Of a DNA stretch of 64,000 bases, positions 10,151 through 22,591 are shown one piece after another. The DNA is from Calliopum simillimum (Eukaryota; Arthropoda; Insecta; Diptera; Lauxaniidae): the NCBI GenBank assembly GCA_951812925.1, contig OX638370.1, positions 109,134,897 through 109,198,896 of the forward strand. Direction: 5' to 3'. Made by a program: the position numbers and the translations under genes. Below the pieces are notes generated by a model, which saw only the letters and a list, made by a program, of their open reading frames with translations, was not told where the DNA came from and did no database searches. Within the stretch, counting starts at the first letter, position 1. Every line of letters begins with the position of its first letter.

Positions 10151-11523
10151 CTGTTTTTATGTCAGTCTGATTAACCAAGACAGTGAGAACAAAACATTAT
10201 AATTTGGTTTCTTGAATTGACCAAACTTACTGTTATGTATGCGTTGGCTCTAAGCAAAACTGTGTATGTTAACTGCAGCCCTGGCTGGCTAAACTGTCAA
10301 TTTGACATTCGGCTTTTGTTTGTGTATTTTTGTTTGTTGTTGTTTCAAGTGCTAAAAATAAAAAAATTCCAGTGTTAAAATTAAATTGTTCTTTTATTAC
10401 AATCAGCATAATTAAATCTCTAGTTCATTTATACAACCAATCCAAGAAAATACTCAAAAAACAATTAATCGACACATGTAAAAGCTTAGACGGTGTGAAA
10501 AGCGGATTATTAAGCAAATGTTAACTAATTCTTGTTGATGAATGTACTTTGTTTTCTTATCAGTGTTCCAGTTTTCTTCTAGAGAAAATTTTAAATGCGC
10601 CATTGGACGGACACTCAAAACATTCCAAAAGAACTGCTGCCAGTCGTTAGTCTTGATTTATGTGTAGAATGCGATGGTATCGAAGCGTCGTGCGGAAACG
10701 GGTATAACGACTACGTAGTCATAGAAAAAACAACAGCAAACAAACGATAAAAATAGCAAATTGGCCAAGCCAAAACTTAAGTGGAATGTTTATGAAACTT
10801 TCAATTCAACATAATACGTAACAAACAAAATTTGCGCAACTTTAAAGATCAAATAAATCTAAAGTTTTAACACTCGCAAGTGTTCATCTAGCTCAATATA
10901 TCGGTTTATCCTAAACATACAGTTACAACTTCATGGTTTGAAAGACAAATTGCCCTTAATAATTGCAATTAAAATACTAATTATAAGGCAAGCAAAACTC
11001 TATGATTTTTGGAATACTCAGATTGAAGTACAAGTTGATACTCTAAAATTTTTAATTAATATACTATATAAAGTTCCCTGGTAGTACTTTTACTTTCGGT
11101 GATTCGGTGATTGCTGTTTTAATTTCTAGTCGTTTTTTATGCATTTCGCCCCTTGCCTGAATGACTTAGTATGATCTAATTAATGTGTCCTTTGAAATAA
11201 CAATTAAAATACTCTAAATCATTACCTATTGGCTATAAAATTTTGTGAAGACTACATCAGCTCATCGAATGTCATTGAACCTCTCGCTTGTGCTGTTACA
11301 ATATTACACAAAAAATAGTTGTCTAATGATTGTTCGCCGTCTCTAGGCCTAAATGTGTTAGGCAAGATCCAATCGGCATTAGCAAGGCAAGTCCGTTTTG
11401 TTTCGGCTTGTTTTATCATACATTTTTCTATAACTTGTTACTTTCTTATTTAGAAGAACGAGTTGTTTCTTGCAAACTTGAAGAAATATCTCTGGCTGCG
11501 ACGAGTTAATAGGAATAACAAAA
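10151..11523. other. Region upstream of NADK2, probable 5' UTR sequence
   Basis: No coding exon recognised. A splice acceptor 'cttatttag' near 11454 would begin a leader of about 70 bases before the NADK2 ATG at 11524, so an upstream untranslated exon probably lies here. The stretch 10260-10390 is a candidate, but its donor cannot be fixed. Confidence 0.4.
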
Positions 11524-14500
11524 ATGTATACATCGAGAGGAATTTTCCATCAGCTAATAAAAGGTAAAACTTGTTCTTGATTAAAATTGTCGTATAATAA
11601 TCTAAATGCAGTACAACAAACTAAGTGATTCTACAAAAAGTATTACTGAAAAGTAGGGGAAGAGTACCAGGTGTGGGCACTTTTTTGTTTTCGACTCATA
11701 ACTTTTGACCAAATGTATAATATGCAGACATATAAGTTTCAGTGGAAAGCTAGAGACCCTAGCTAACTATTGGTGAAGAAAGCAAATTGTTTTCATCAGT
11801 TGAAAAAATTATATCAAAAAATAGTGAAGTGATCATTTTTGACAAAGAAAAAATTTTGGGTTGGTTTTGGGCACCCTTTGAAAATCGGCTAAAAATGGAT
11901 AAATATGAAGTAAAACGCAACCAAATCGAGAAGAAAGCAAAATTAATTTATTTTAGAAACATTGACTCATACAAATCTATGTATAAATAAGCAAACGAAA
12001 TCGGTTCAGTCCCTGTTTCTATACCTAAATTTCAACCGATTTGATTGATTTTTTTTTGTTCCAAAGGCTGTGAGAAGAAGCAGTGCATAGGATTATATTT
12101 TTTTAAGTGGGCGGTGCCACGCCCCCAAATGAAAAAAAAAACGCTCTCACGGCTAAACCACTGCATTGGTTTTTATGAAAATTTGTTAAGAGATAGGGTT
12201 AGCACTTAGGAACGATAACATGATTAATTTTTATGAATTTTGTTATGGCCATAAAATGAACGGGACAGAAAGATATCAAAAACTATTTCCGCTTTAGTAG
12301 GAGTTACTCGCCTATTGCAACTAAGCTGCTGCACCGATGCAGGTAACCCGAACCCTAAGGAAGAATATTAAAAGCTTTTTGTGTTTTATCGACCAAGGAA
12401 GGGTAAAAACTTTTTGCTTTATCTTATGGTCAAATCGAAATGGTGGAATTTCGGCCACAAGGCGAACTCTAGTTCAACAAATTCCGCTCAACGGCTTTAA
12501 CAAAATCAACGTTACTGAAAACGTCTGGATCGAATGACATCATTCCTGTTGCTCTGAAACCAAACTTGATTGTGTTCGCCGTCAATGCCAGATCAATTGT
12601 TTTGCAGACGAAGCCAGCTAGGTGACGTTATTTCTAGCCTTTGTTGACATTTGTTGTACCAATCCATGCCCGCCATCTGCTCCTCGGTGCATTTATCTGG
12701 AAACTCAATACCGAGATTTTTGCAAAGTAGTATGCCTACTTAACACCCACACTTAATGAAAACAACTTTTTTTCTGCGATATCTTTAAAGGGCCTATTGG
12801 TTCTTTCCATTCCACTAAAAAAGCGTAAAAAGGCATAAGATCACCATTTAAATTAGTAATGTTGGCCCACACCCGAACCAATTCGGGGCCCTCATAGCAA
12901 ATTGTGATGTGTGAACATTTTGGTTGCATTCGGTTTTGAATCACATAATATAATAAATTTACTGCATAAATATAAATTACATTCAGCTTTTCGATTTATC
13001 GCACTTGGAAAATGATAGAAAAAAACTTTTGCGTTGACCTTCACTTATTGAAAAACTGTTTTCTTCTCAGCGTCTGTTTGCTCCGGTATATGCACAAAAA
13101 CTTCGTGCTGTCATAACACGCGCTTAACATTTGTCAGAACAGCCGTATTTGTTTTCTGTCAAAAGTTACGGGGGTGCCCACACCCGAACCATGCCCAGGC
13201 GGCACTCTTCCCTTATTCTTTGATTTTATAAATCACGTACTAACTGCGGTATAGTATGAATAGTAAATCTCGACTAACACCGTTACATATAGAGGTCTGC
13301 ACAAGACGTCTTGCTGGAGTTTCAAGGCATTTCGTTTCAAAATACGTTGTGGCTCGAACCCTACTTTACTTTTATTTATCAAATACTTCTTTTCAGTGTC
13401 GAGTGCAAATATTTTGACAGTGTTAGGAAATGAAAGAGAAAAAAACAAATACTGCACTGACCAGTCTTGTTTGATTTGCTTCAGTTCAGTTCATGTACTT
13501 TAGTTGTGACAAAAGTATAGTTTTTTTTTCTCTCCTTTTGTGGCTCTTTTTTTGTTTACGCTCTCTTTCTCTCGGGAAAATGTATGAAAGCTACTACAAT
13601 CCTAGGTTACCAATGCGTTGCAACTTACAAGTGTTACCAAATCATAAATTTTACAGCACTTTTTTACCCGCACGTTTAACACTGACCTGAACTATTTGTT
13701 TGCATAAAATACAATACACTGAAGTGTTTGTTAGAATAAGGTTTTTTTTTGACACTGTTAAAATAAGACAGTGCACTTTAGTGTCAAAATGAAATCCGTG
13801 TACAATGAAGTTTCAATCTTGAATTTTTTGGATCAAATACTACAGGACAGTGTAAATTATTTGAATACAAAATATACTCTACATTTCATAGATGTAGCAA
13901 CTATTCCTTGAAAACTAAAGTCCAATGCTTAGTTCATTTGGTACTTCCACTCTTCAATTGTTAATATGTTCTTTGTTACTATTTGACACCTGTCTTCGAC
14001 ATTTTTTATTTATATTTTTCATTACTATACGAATTTAATCTAGTTTTTTTTTAACTTTCAAATTTTTATACATTAACAGTCAAATAATTTCTGAATTCGT
14101 TAAGGAAATACAAAGAAATATTAATCTTATATAATGCATGTAGATGATGTAGCATATTTCCAATTTGCTTGAACACTAAATAACGAAATGATTACATATT
14201 TGAAAATCGCAATTATTTTCACATTTAACGATTTGTATGATAGATTACGTGCAAGCGGACATGGGATGTTAAATTAAACAATAAGATTAGATAAAGATTT
14301 AGCTTTATCATTATAGAAGCAATTAATTTCAAAAATAAAACTAATTTGGTGGTTGCGAAGAACATTCATAGTAATACAGTTTGTCAAGTAATTCTTTGCA
14401 AAATGCAAATAGCCACACAAATTCAACTTTAAAATGAAATTTTATTGAGACAAGCGCTACTTTAAAAAAATTTGTTTTGTAACTATTTTAAGATATGTAT

Positions 14501-17500
14501 TACCTATTAATGTAACAAAAAAAAATGCCAAAAATCAAAACAAAAACATAAGAAAAACAAATAGAACCAAAAGGCAACAAATATGATGCTGTCAATAAAT
14601 TCTTTGCAATATGCAAACACAAGTCGAGAAGTGACTCGAAGCTAACTAACGGTACATCAAATTGGAATTCGAATGAACACGTGTTGCTTTGCTTGCATTG
14701 CCCTTTTACATTAGTTCTCATTTTTGCTTCGAACTGCGCACATCTTATTAAAAATAGCGTGTTTTTGCAATCCAATTGTAATCCAATTGGTTTATTTCTA
14801 CTATTACAAAGGGAAAACAGTAAAAGAGTTGTCTGAAATGATTAATATTAAGCTAAGGACAACATATAATATTATTCAGCGTGCAGAAAAAGAAAATAGA
14901 CTGGAATTGAACAACTCTGGCGGCAGACCATCAAAACTTACACGGCGAGATCACTCAAAAATTTTAAAACAAATTAGTCACAACCTACAAGCAAGCCTTA
15001 GAGAGTTGGCAAACATTATAAAAAAGTGATTGCAACAAGACTGTGAGTCATGAAACCGTGCGAAAAGTGTAAAAGCTCCACCAGTACTCCTCGCATACAG
15101 CCAGGAAAAAGCTAATGCTGTCTGCTGTTAATATTGAAAAGCGCTTGAACTTTGCCATTTCTAACAGAAATAGGCCAGCGGAATACTGGAATGACGTAAT
15201 TTTTTGCGACGAGATGAAGATAATGATGTATTATCACGATGGACCCAGCAAAGTTTGGCGGAAACCAAAAACAGCTCTTCAACAGCAAAATATTATACTA
15301 ACAGTTAAGTTTGACAAGCTTTCAGTGATGGTGTGGGGCTGTATTTCATCCAAAGGCGTTGGAGAATTGCGTATATTCACTGATATTATGACAAAAGAGT
15401 TTTATTTAGACATTCTTAAAAACGAGTTGACAAGAAGCGCCCAAAAATTTGGCTGTGTTGATCGTGAAAACCCGAACAAATTAAAATAAAAGTTGTATCA
15501 GGACATCGATCCAAAGCACAAATCGCTGCTGTGCCGGACCTGGTTGCTCTACAATTGCAGCAAAGTAATTGACACGCCCGCCCAAAGTCCGGATCTTAAT
15601 CCCATTGAAAATTTGTGGGCATTTTTAAAAAAAAGAGTGGGAAAGCGGAACCCAACTAACAGAAACGCTTTGATAACGGCAATCAACGAGGAGTGGGTAA
15701 AGATACCTGAATTGTATGATGTAAATGGACTTGTACAATCAATGTCACGGCGTCTACAGGCTGTTATGGAAGCTGATGGGAAGCACACAAAATATTAGTG
15801 CAGCCCTTTACATTTTATATCCTTTTTGCAATATGTGTTTGCATTTTGCAAACAATTAATTGACACCTTCAATTTTGTAGTTTTATTTTGTTTATGGCTT
15901 ATCTTATGTTTCTAGTTTTGTTTTTGTTATTTTTCTTAACTATAATGAAAGGGTATACAATTCCTAACAATACTGTAAAAAAAAAAAATTTAAAAAGTGC
16001 CTTAGTTAATAAAATTATATGTTAAAGTTGAAGTTGTGTGGCTATTATCATTTTGCAAAGAATTACTTGACAAACTGTATATGTACCTATGTACCTACGT
16101 CTTAATTTTGTATAGTCAAACCTAAACCTTGGGGGGTATTTAAGATAATATTGGCAATTGCTATTAAATTTTTATTAACTATTTTTTATTAAAAACCATG
16201 GTACTTAAATAGAAAACTATTTTCTATATTTATGATTAATTTACTTTTAATAAAAATGCTGCGCCCTACCTCTTGTTTGCCTTGTCATACGCATATGTTA
16301 GGTCGCACGTCCTGATTAGCGATTTGTGTGATAATTTTGCTGTTGGTTTATTTTTAGAATCGCTTACTGATAAGTAGAGGCATGGAAAATTTTTGGATTA
16401 TTTTCATGCTTAATTTTTTTCTTTTTGTTGCATTTTGCAAAAACAGTAATTGCAATAAATAAATATTTATGAACAAATGAATGAGGCGTGCATTGTGCGT
16501 GCTTTGACTTTAATTTACAATGAAATTTTTGAGTATCTGATAGCATAAATGCGTAAGAATTTGAGTGAGAAACTTGAAGTCAGTTTTGTTATCTCCTAGT
16601 AAGAGCTTGTTATTATTATTTTAACTGGAGTGAATTGGTTTCTGTCAAATTGTTTACAAATGCAATCAAAGCTTATCACCCTGACGACTTTGTAAATTGT
16701 AAAACGTGCATTGTTAATTGTTTACTAATATTAATCTTCAATTTGCGAAAAAAGTTTTTTTTTTTTTTAATGACCTTAGGTCTAAATAAAGATTAATTTT
16801 TATATACACAAGTTAATATTCTTTTCCTATACCGTTTCTAAACAAAAATATTGCTTATAAAAGGACTGTTCATAATTTCGATATGAATCTCAGATATACA
16901 TATATCTATAGAATTTGTTTTCTTGTGTCCCACTGCTGCATTTAGAAACATCTCATATTTAGCCGAAATATTCTAACTTGATCAATAGCCCTCATCATTA
17001 GAGAATTTCTTCTTATACTCTCTGGAAATAGTGAAATCGACTAAGGTTATCGGCAATATTTTGGGAGGGAATATTGTGAAATTTTTTGTAAGAGTTTATT
17101 CTTAAATTTTTTAGAAGGGAATTTGAAGCGCGAATGAAGAATATATATATATATATTAAATTACCTTTCATATGAGACCAATTTTTTTGAAATCCATCCA
17201 CGGATATTTAACTTATACCGGATTTTGATTGATTGCATATTCTTTCTTGGAATTAAAAGCTTCATAAAATAGACTAGGTTTGAAAAACGAAATATGAGAT
17301 GTCACTTAAGTAAACTTGACTCAAATTTATCAATGAGAATATCATTATTACTTTTCACTTCGTCAGCGTCTCATATAGTGTGAAAGTTTGGAGATTTATT
17401 TGGCTGGACTTCTACACCATCACCAGTTTTGTAATTTTATTTTGTTTTGGTTGTTTTAATGAAATTTAGATGCTTATATTTTGTTTACTTGTCAAAATTA

Positions 17501-20500
17501 ATGGAAAATACCAGGGATTCATAGTAGTTTTTTGGCGAAAATTAGGAAATCATTGTAAGAAAAAAGTATTTCTGCTGAAAAAATAAAAAATAAAATTTCC
17601 ATTCTCAAAATTTTCACGATTGCAAATGCTCTCTCCAGAGAAAAGAAAAAACTCTCGGGAGGGAACTTAAATTTAAGTTTAAAGATAAATTGTCTATTTT
17701 TACGTTTCACTTGTGTGTGAAGTGTCGCGTACCATTTTTTCTAAAGCGCTCATCATTATCATACCAAGAGTTTCATCTCATATTCCACTAGAGTTCAATA
17801 GATATAGTTTAAATTGTTTTTATGCTTCTATCCACTTCCACTATCCCGCCCCCAAATTCCAAATGACCTTTTTCTATAACATTAATATAACATTTTCCCT
17901 GCAAATCTGTGTTATATCTGGATTCAGCACGTTTAAAACCATAAAAATGTTTTCATTCAGGTTCCTCACTACACTTTCCTTTAAAAAAGGAGTGTCTTTG
18001 TAAAACAGAACTTTGTTTTACGAATCTTAAAAATTAACTTGACAACTTAACTTAACAATTATATGTATTGAATCAAGGTTCCATGACTCCACACAACCAA
18101 TTTTATCAAATAAAGTGTCATTCTTTTTGTATTACTTAACAAAAGCATTAGCGTATATTCATGGCCATTTTTAGACCCGAGTTTTATGTTATTTACTGCT
18201 TTTGTCTGTGTCTAGCATATTTCTAAAAGCTGCAGCTAACTATAGACCCGTGTCTAAAAATGACGCATGCCAGAAAAATGCGCCATTATAAATACTTAAA
18301 CCCTATACTAAAGTAAAATACGACTTTTTCTTGATTTAGAAATCCTTTCCGTTGATTCAACAAAATTAAAGGCCAAGGGCCTACTTTCCGCTGGTTAGCA
18401 AAACGTGAGTTGTTTTGTTGTGCTTAAATTAAAGATTTAAATATCTATTTAGAGCAATATATGTATTGGTTCAATTACTAAAAAAAATAATTTCCTATTA
18501 AATAGTTCATATGTGTCTTCCTGCAAACATTTACAATTTAATTAATTTAAACTATTTGTTTTTACTAGATTTCTACACACTTCGCAAATTAAGCCAACAA
18601 CCAAAAGGAGTTGTCACACGATTTACGCCACAAAATTTTAAGCTAGAACGTGCACTAATTGTCTCAAAGTTATCACGTTATGAATTCGAGCAATTGCGTC
18701 ATCCAGAGTTAAATTTGGAGCAGCTTGAACAAAGGATACGAGATCGTGGCTCAGATTATGACGCGATCATATATTTGCACAATTTATACAAAAACTTCGA
18801 GAGTAAAGTTGTAAAGAGTTTTCAAAATGTTGGCTGTGAAGTTAAAGTGTCCAACAGGTAAGCGTGAGCAAAATTTGCATGGGAATTACTTCATTTATCA
18901 TGTATATTGATAATAGGCCTTATCATGAATAATCATTCTTGAGAATTGTTGTATATGAAAAATGGGCTGGTATGCAATCACAAAAAAAAAAATTCTGAAA
19001 GGGCAAAATTCACTGGAAGTAAGGTTCGATATTTGTTGTAAGGATTTATTCTCCAATTTTTTAACAGGGAATTTGAAGCGCGTATAAATAATATATGACA
19101 AATTTAACACATTTGTACAATTTTATAGCTCATTAAAATATCTTTCATATGACACGAATATTTTTGAAATCAAAAGGTTCCACTTTTCCCGAGAAAAAAA
19201 GTTTTTCCGGGAATCTTCCGTCACTTTTTTTTGTTTTTGTATTAACGGTGCTCCGCCAACTTATCACTAAGTTTGAAGGCTTGGAGTTTTATTTGGCCGA
19301 ACTCGTAGACCTCACAAATTTTGTAATTTTACTTTGTGTTGATTATTTTTAATGAAATTTAAATGTTTATATTCATGTTTATGTCAAATCATATGCAAAA
19401 TACCAGGGCTGAAAATTTTAAAAATATTGGAAGAAAAAAGTATCCCTGCTGGAAATGGAATTTTCACACTCTAAATATGTACGATTGCAAACGCATATAT
19501 TCTCGACAGGGAATTTCTAGACAAATTCATGATAAGGCCCAATTTATTGTTTCTTTATTTCTGCCTCATATCATACTAATGTGGAATTATAATTCTATGC
19601 TCATTTTACATTTCGTCTGTTCACTTGAAATATTCGTTACCTTCTACCACACACATCATGTTCCTGTAATTTGCTTTTAATAAAATCAGGGTTGAATTTA
19701 GAACCTCTTTGAGTAAGGATATCATGAAATGGGCCGATGTTATAGTGCCAATCGGTGGTGATGGGACATTTCTGCTTGCTGCCGGACGTGCGAGTCCACT
19801 ATTTGCCCAGAGTCCGCTTATAACACCCATTGTGGGATTTAATTCAGATCCAGAACGATCAGAGGGACGTCTTATGTTACCAAAATACTATTCTGAAAAT
19901 CCGGAGGAAGCTGTTGCAAAAATTAAATGCGTAAGCAATTGTAGCACATCAGAAGTTGATTTAAATGTTGATTGAGTGAAATTTTTTCAGGGTAATTTTG
20001 AATGGATGCATCGTACACGCATTCGAACTACAATCCTAGGAAATAATGGTAAAATACCGGAGTCTACGGACCTGCTACGTCACACGGTGTATAAAATGGA
20101 ACAAGAAAAGACTGAACCCGAATATTTGCCAAAAATTATGGCAAAAAAATACAAGGCTAAGATGATGCGCGTACTGCCTTATTTGGCACTCAATGAGGTT
20201 AGTAATGAAACAAAAGAAGCCTGTTTTCAAAAATATAATACTAATAATATTTTTAATTTAGGTTTTCATAGGTGAAAAATTATCAGCACGCGTCTCGCAT
20301 CTGCAGATTATGCTTGACCACCAGGATGTTGTTAACAAGACCAAATGCTCAGGGTTGTGTGTAAGTACCGGTACTGGCTCAACATCATGGCACACAAGGT
20401 AATGAACAAAAAAACATTGTGTAAAGTCTAATAAGTTAACTAACTTTGAATTGAAATAGCATTAACCGCATAACAAAGCAACATGTTAAGGATTTGCTGT

Positions 20501-22591
20501 GCATTTTGCCTAAAAGCGAAGAATTAAAAGATTTAGATGTCAATGCGATTACACAGAGATACAATCAAAATCTTGTGTTTGCGCCTGGTAAGCTTAACTA
20601 AATTGCTACAATTCGTATTAACGTAACTTTCATGTTTTTTTTTCTTTTAAGATGATCCCCGCATCTGCTACTCAATACGTGAACAAATTTGTGTTGGCGT
20701 CTGGCCTATACCCAAACATTTTGCAGCACGAAAGTTTGTCAACAATTTATTTGTGAAGTCACGTTGTATTGATGCCAGTAAGTATATCGAAAATATATCA
20801 CTTACATTATTTCATTAATATTACAAAATGTGTGCCAATACGTTATAACGTTAAGCTACATAATTTAAGTGTTCATAAAAACGTAAAACTTGCAATGTTA
20901 ATTTGCTTTGTAAGCTAATCACAAATACACCCACAAGAAAAATTGTTGAAAATAGTACAAATGGAACATCGAGCATAAACATTGTCCATACAATTTCTAA
21001 AATATTTTCTGCTATGGCAGTAACAGTGTAGAAATTCCAAATTATTGGCAAAAGTAGAAATTTACGATATCTGCGAGTCTGCAAAATAGAAAAGCTATTA
21101 TTATTTCATAAATCTATATAGTTCAATAAACTTTAGTTTTACCGGACAGAAGACAGTGCAAATGGCTAAGGTGTTTACAACAACAGTTATCAGCCGAAAG
21201 ATGAATCCAAATTTTGATTGTATTGCTGGTTCAATCAGTTCTTGTCCATAACGTATTGCTGTTTCCATATCTGGAAAAAAATAAAAAATAAATTATTGAA
21301 TTTTTTCAATACGGAAAATTATTCACTTGCGCCTCGTCTCTGAATTCCGGTTTGATATATGCGCGCAGAGACAGAACAACACACACCTTTAAACGGGTAG
21401 TTCCAGCCGATTTCTTGATTTGCTATCAACATCACAATGACATAATTGTATACTAAAAGTTTGATAGTTTCCGTTTGAAATTCAAATATCAAACTAGGCC
21501 TCTGCAAGAAATCAAAGTTGTTATTAAAATTATAAAAAATACTATTCAATTAATGGATTAAATGAGTGCATATTGCTTACCTTAAGCAGTTCTTTACATT
21601 TATTAAAAAATGATTTTTTTGGCTCTTTCATAAACATATTTTTGATTAAAAATAAACATTTCAGAAAAAGAAAAATAAAGAAGTAAATAAAAATCAAAAG
21701 TTGAGACAATTAAATCGCTTGTTACTGGATTATAAACTTTGTATTACACTGAGCGACAAATTAATAGCAACACATCCTGACAAAGACTACATTTTCTATG
21801 TAGTTAGAACCTTGTTGTCCTAATGTCGCGAAATCTTACACGATTAAATAAACTAACGACTAAAGGTCTGGGCAATACAGCTTGCTGAAGTCGTAAGATA
21901 CGTTATGTCTTGTACTCTCGTTTTATTTATTAAACACAGTACTTGGACATGAAAAAATTAAATACAAATACTGCTTGATTTGCTTTTATTCAGTTCAGTT
22001 TCAGTGCATAAACTGTAATTGTAGTGTGCACTACAAAATGTATTTATTTGTATAAAATACATTGATAAAACAAAACATTGTACTTCAGTGTAAAAATGAA
22101 ATTAGAGATTTGAGTCAAATTTGAATCTCGAATTTTTTGAATTAAATACTTCAGTTCAGTATAAAATGCGCAAGTTAAAAAAAAGTACACTATATTTCAA
22201 GAAGTCTTGTGCAGGCCCCTACCAAAGACTAGCTTTGCTAGGCCTTATTGAAATGAAAATTGTTTATAATGAACTTGAGTGCCATGACTCTAGTTTTCAT
22301 TCAAGCTATTTGGAACTCTTTTATTCCCTACACGAGAAGGTTTCATTGTTTCCAAATTTTTTGAATTATTAATAATTGTTAGCTTTCCAATGCTTTCAGT
22401 CAAAAAATTATTTTAGCAAACTTCTAGTTCAAATAAGAAATTAATTTGCAAAAAATACAATTAAATTTTTTTTTTTGTATTTTTCAGATCTTGTAATTGA
22501 TGGCAGCATTTCATACCCCTTTAACGATGGGGCCAAAGTGCTCTTAGAGATACATCCGGAGGACGCACTGCTGGCAATATCATTAGATTAA
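11524..22591 (+). CDS. NADK2: NAD kinase 2, mitochondrial, eight coding exons
   Basis: Phosphorylates NAD to NADP inside mitochondria. Coding exons are 11524-11563, 18569-18857, 19690-19930, 19991-20197, 20262-20398, 20460-20587, 20652-20777 and 22488-22591. All phases agree and the product is 423 residues, close to the family's usual length. The N-terminus (MYTSRGIFHQLIKDFYTLRK) is basic and hydroxylated, like a mitochondrial presequence. Exon 3 carries the nucleotide-binding 'VPIGGDGTFLLAAGR'; exon 5 carries 'STGTGSTSWH'. The protein ends 'EDALLAISLD'. Exon 1 codes only 13 residues and lies 7.0 kb upstream of exon 2; it is the least certain exon, chosen for phase, presequence and donor. The last intron holds an antisense gene. 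Likely orthologue of Drosophila CG8080. Confidence 0.92.
11656..13213 (-). mobile_element. Deleted pogo/Tigger-like transposon in NADK2 intron 1
   Basis: The ends GGGGAAGAGTACC and, inverted, AGGGAAGAGTGCC are flanked by TA at 11654-11655 and 13214-13215. A further inverted match, 'ggtgtgggcac' with 'aacttttgac', lies just inside. Read in reverse, 12740-12400 contains two pieces of a pogo-type transposase. One is 'PDKCTEEQMAGMDWYN', like the DNA-binding half. The other, 'IKFGFRATGMMSFDPDVFS', is like the conserved tail after the catalytic domain. The DDE core between them is missing, so the copy is inert. Confidence 0.7.
13370..13930. repeat. Diverged dispersed repeat, copy 1
   Basis: Shares a series of phrases in the same order with 21890-22420, for example 'acaaatactgc', 'tgatttgctt', 'cagttcagtt', 'cattgtac/agtgtaaaaatgaaat' and 'aattttttggatcaaatact'. 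Both copies lie in NADK2 introns. No ends or target duplication could be fixed. Confidence 0.5.
14377..16077 (+). mobile_element. Tc1-like transposon with repeated inner termini, 1,701 bp
   Basis: The ends CAGTTTGTCAAGTAATTC and their inverse are flanked by TA (14375-14376, 16078-16079). The outer inverted repeat matches for about 55 bases with two or three changes. A second, related motif (TCAAT-W-AATT-N-TTTGCAA) stands about 200 bases inside each end, which is the IR/DR layout known from some Tc1-like elements. It lies in NADK2 intron 1 in the same orientation as the host gene. Confidence 0.88.
14724..15798 (+). pseudogene. Tc1-like transposase, broken
   Basis: Three ORF pieces make up one transposase of about 350 residues. 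The first (14724-15029) has the paired helix-turn-helix: 'KGKTVKELSEMINIKLRT', then the 'GRPSKLT' hinge. The second (15115-15489) has the first catalytic Asp in 'VIFCDEMK' and the 'VMVWGCIS' strand. The third (15493-15798) has 'QDIDPKHKS', and 'QSPDLNPIENLW' holding the last catalytic Glu, consistent with a DD34E triad. It is broken by a frameshift near 15025, a TAA near 15070 and a TAA at 15487. Confidence 0.88.
16078..18568. other. NADK2 intron 1, right part
   Basis: Intron sequence without ORFs I can support. 17030-17660 is a diverged copy of the repeat at 18916-19538: both contain 'gggaatttgaagcgcg', 'cttttcatatga', 'ttgtaattttactttg' and 'aaataccaggg' in order. Confidence 0.55.
18916..19538. 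mobile_element. MITE-like repeat in NADK2 intron 2
   Basis: The ends GGCCTTATCATGAAT and ATTCATGATAAGGCC are perfect inverted repeats about 620 bp apart. The interior is the same diverged sequence as 17030-17660, which has lost its ends. No target duplication is clear. Confidence 0.65.
20851..21637 (-). CDS. Nested gene for an unrecognised multi-pass membrane protein
   Basis: Four exons on the strand opposite NADK2, wholly inside its last intron: 21637-21581, 21501-21387, 21270-21143 and 21078-20851. All three introns are GT-AG and phases agree, giving 175 residues. It begins MFMKEPKKSFFNKCKELLK; the start at 21637 has an alternative Met two codons on. About three hydrophobic segments are visible: around residues 85-100 ('FGFIFRLITVVVNTLAICTV'), 105-125 ('FLLLPIIWNFYTVTAIA') and 137-155 ('VPFVLFSTIFLVGVFVI'). 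A short 'CPTRRYRKF' loop joins the first two. The exon-2 segment 'LLVYNYVIVMLIAN' may be a fourth. I do not recognise the family; odorant receptors are far longer. Confidence 0.65.
21890..22420. repeat. Diverged dispersed repeat, copy 2
   Basis: Counterpart of 13370-13930 in the same orientation; lies between the nested gene's promoter side and NADK2 exon 8. Confidence 0.5.

Noticed and set aside
10330..10524. 64-codon ORF as a small gene
   Set aside because: Low-complexity, with no splice context or family resemblance; more likely leader or intergenic DNA upstream of NADK2.
18571..18861. Treating NADK2 as starting at the ATG near 18511
   Set aside because: The 18511 ATG reads through a polypyrimidine splice acceptor (ending 18568) and would add an unlikely N-terminus; the small exon at 11524 joins in phase and gives a better presequence.
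20851..21637. Nested gene as an odorant or gustatory receptor
   Set aside because: The hydrophobic segments first suggested a receptor, but the spliced product is only 175 residues and lacks the seven-segment length and C-terminal motif.
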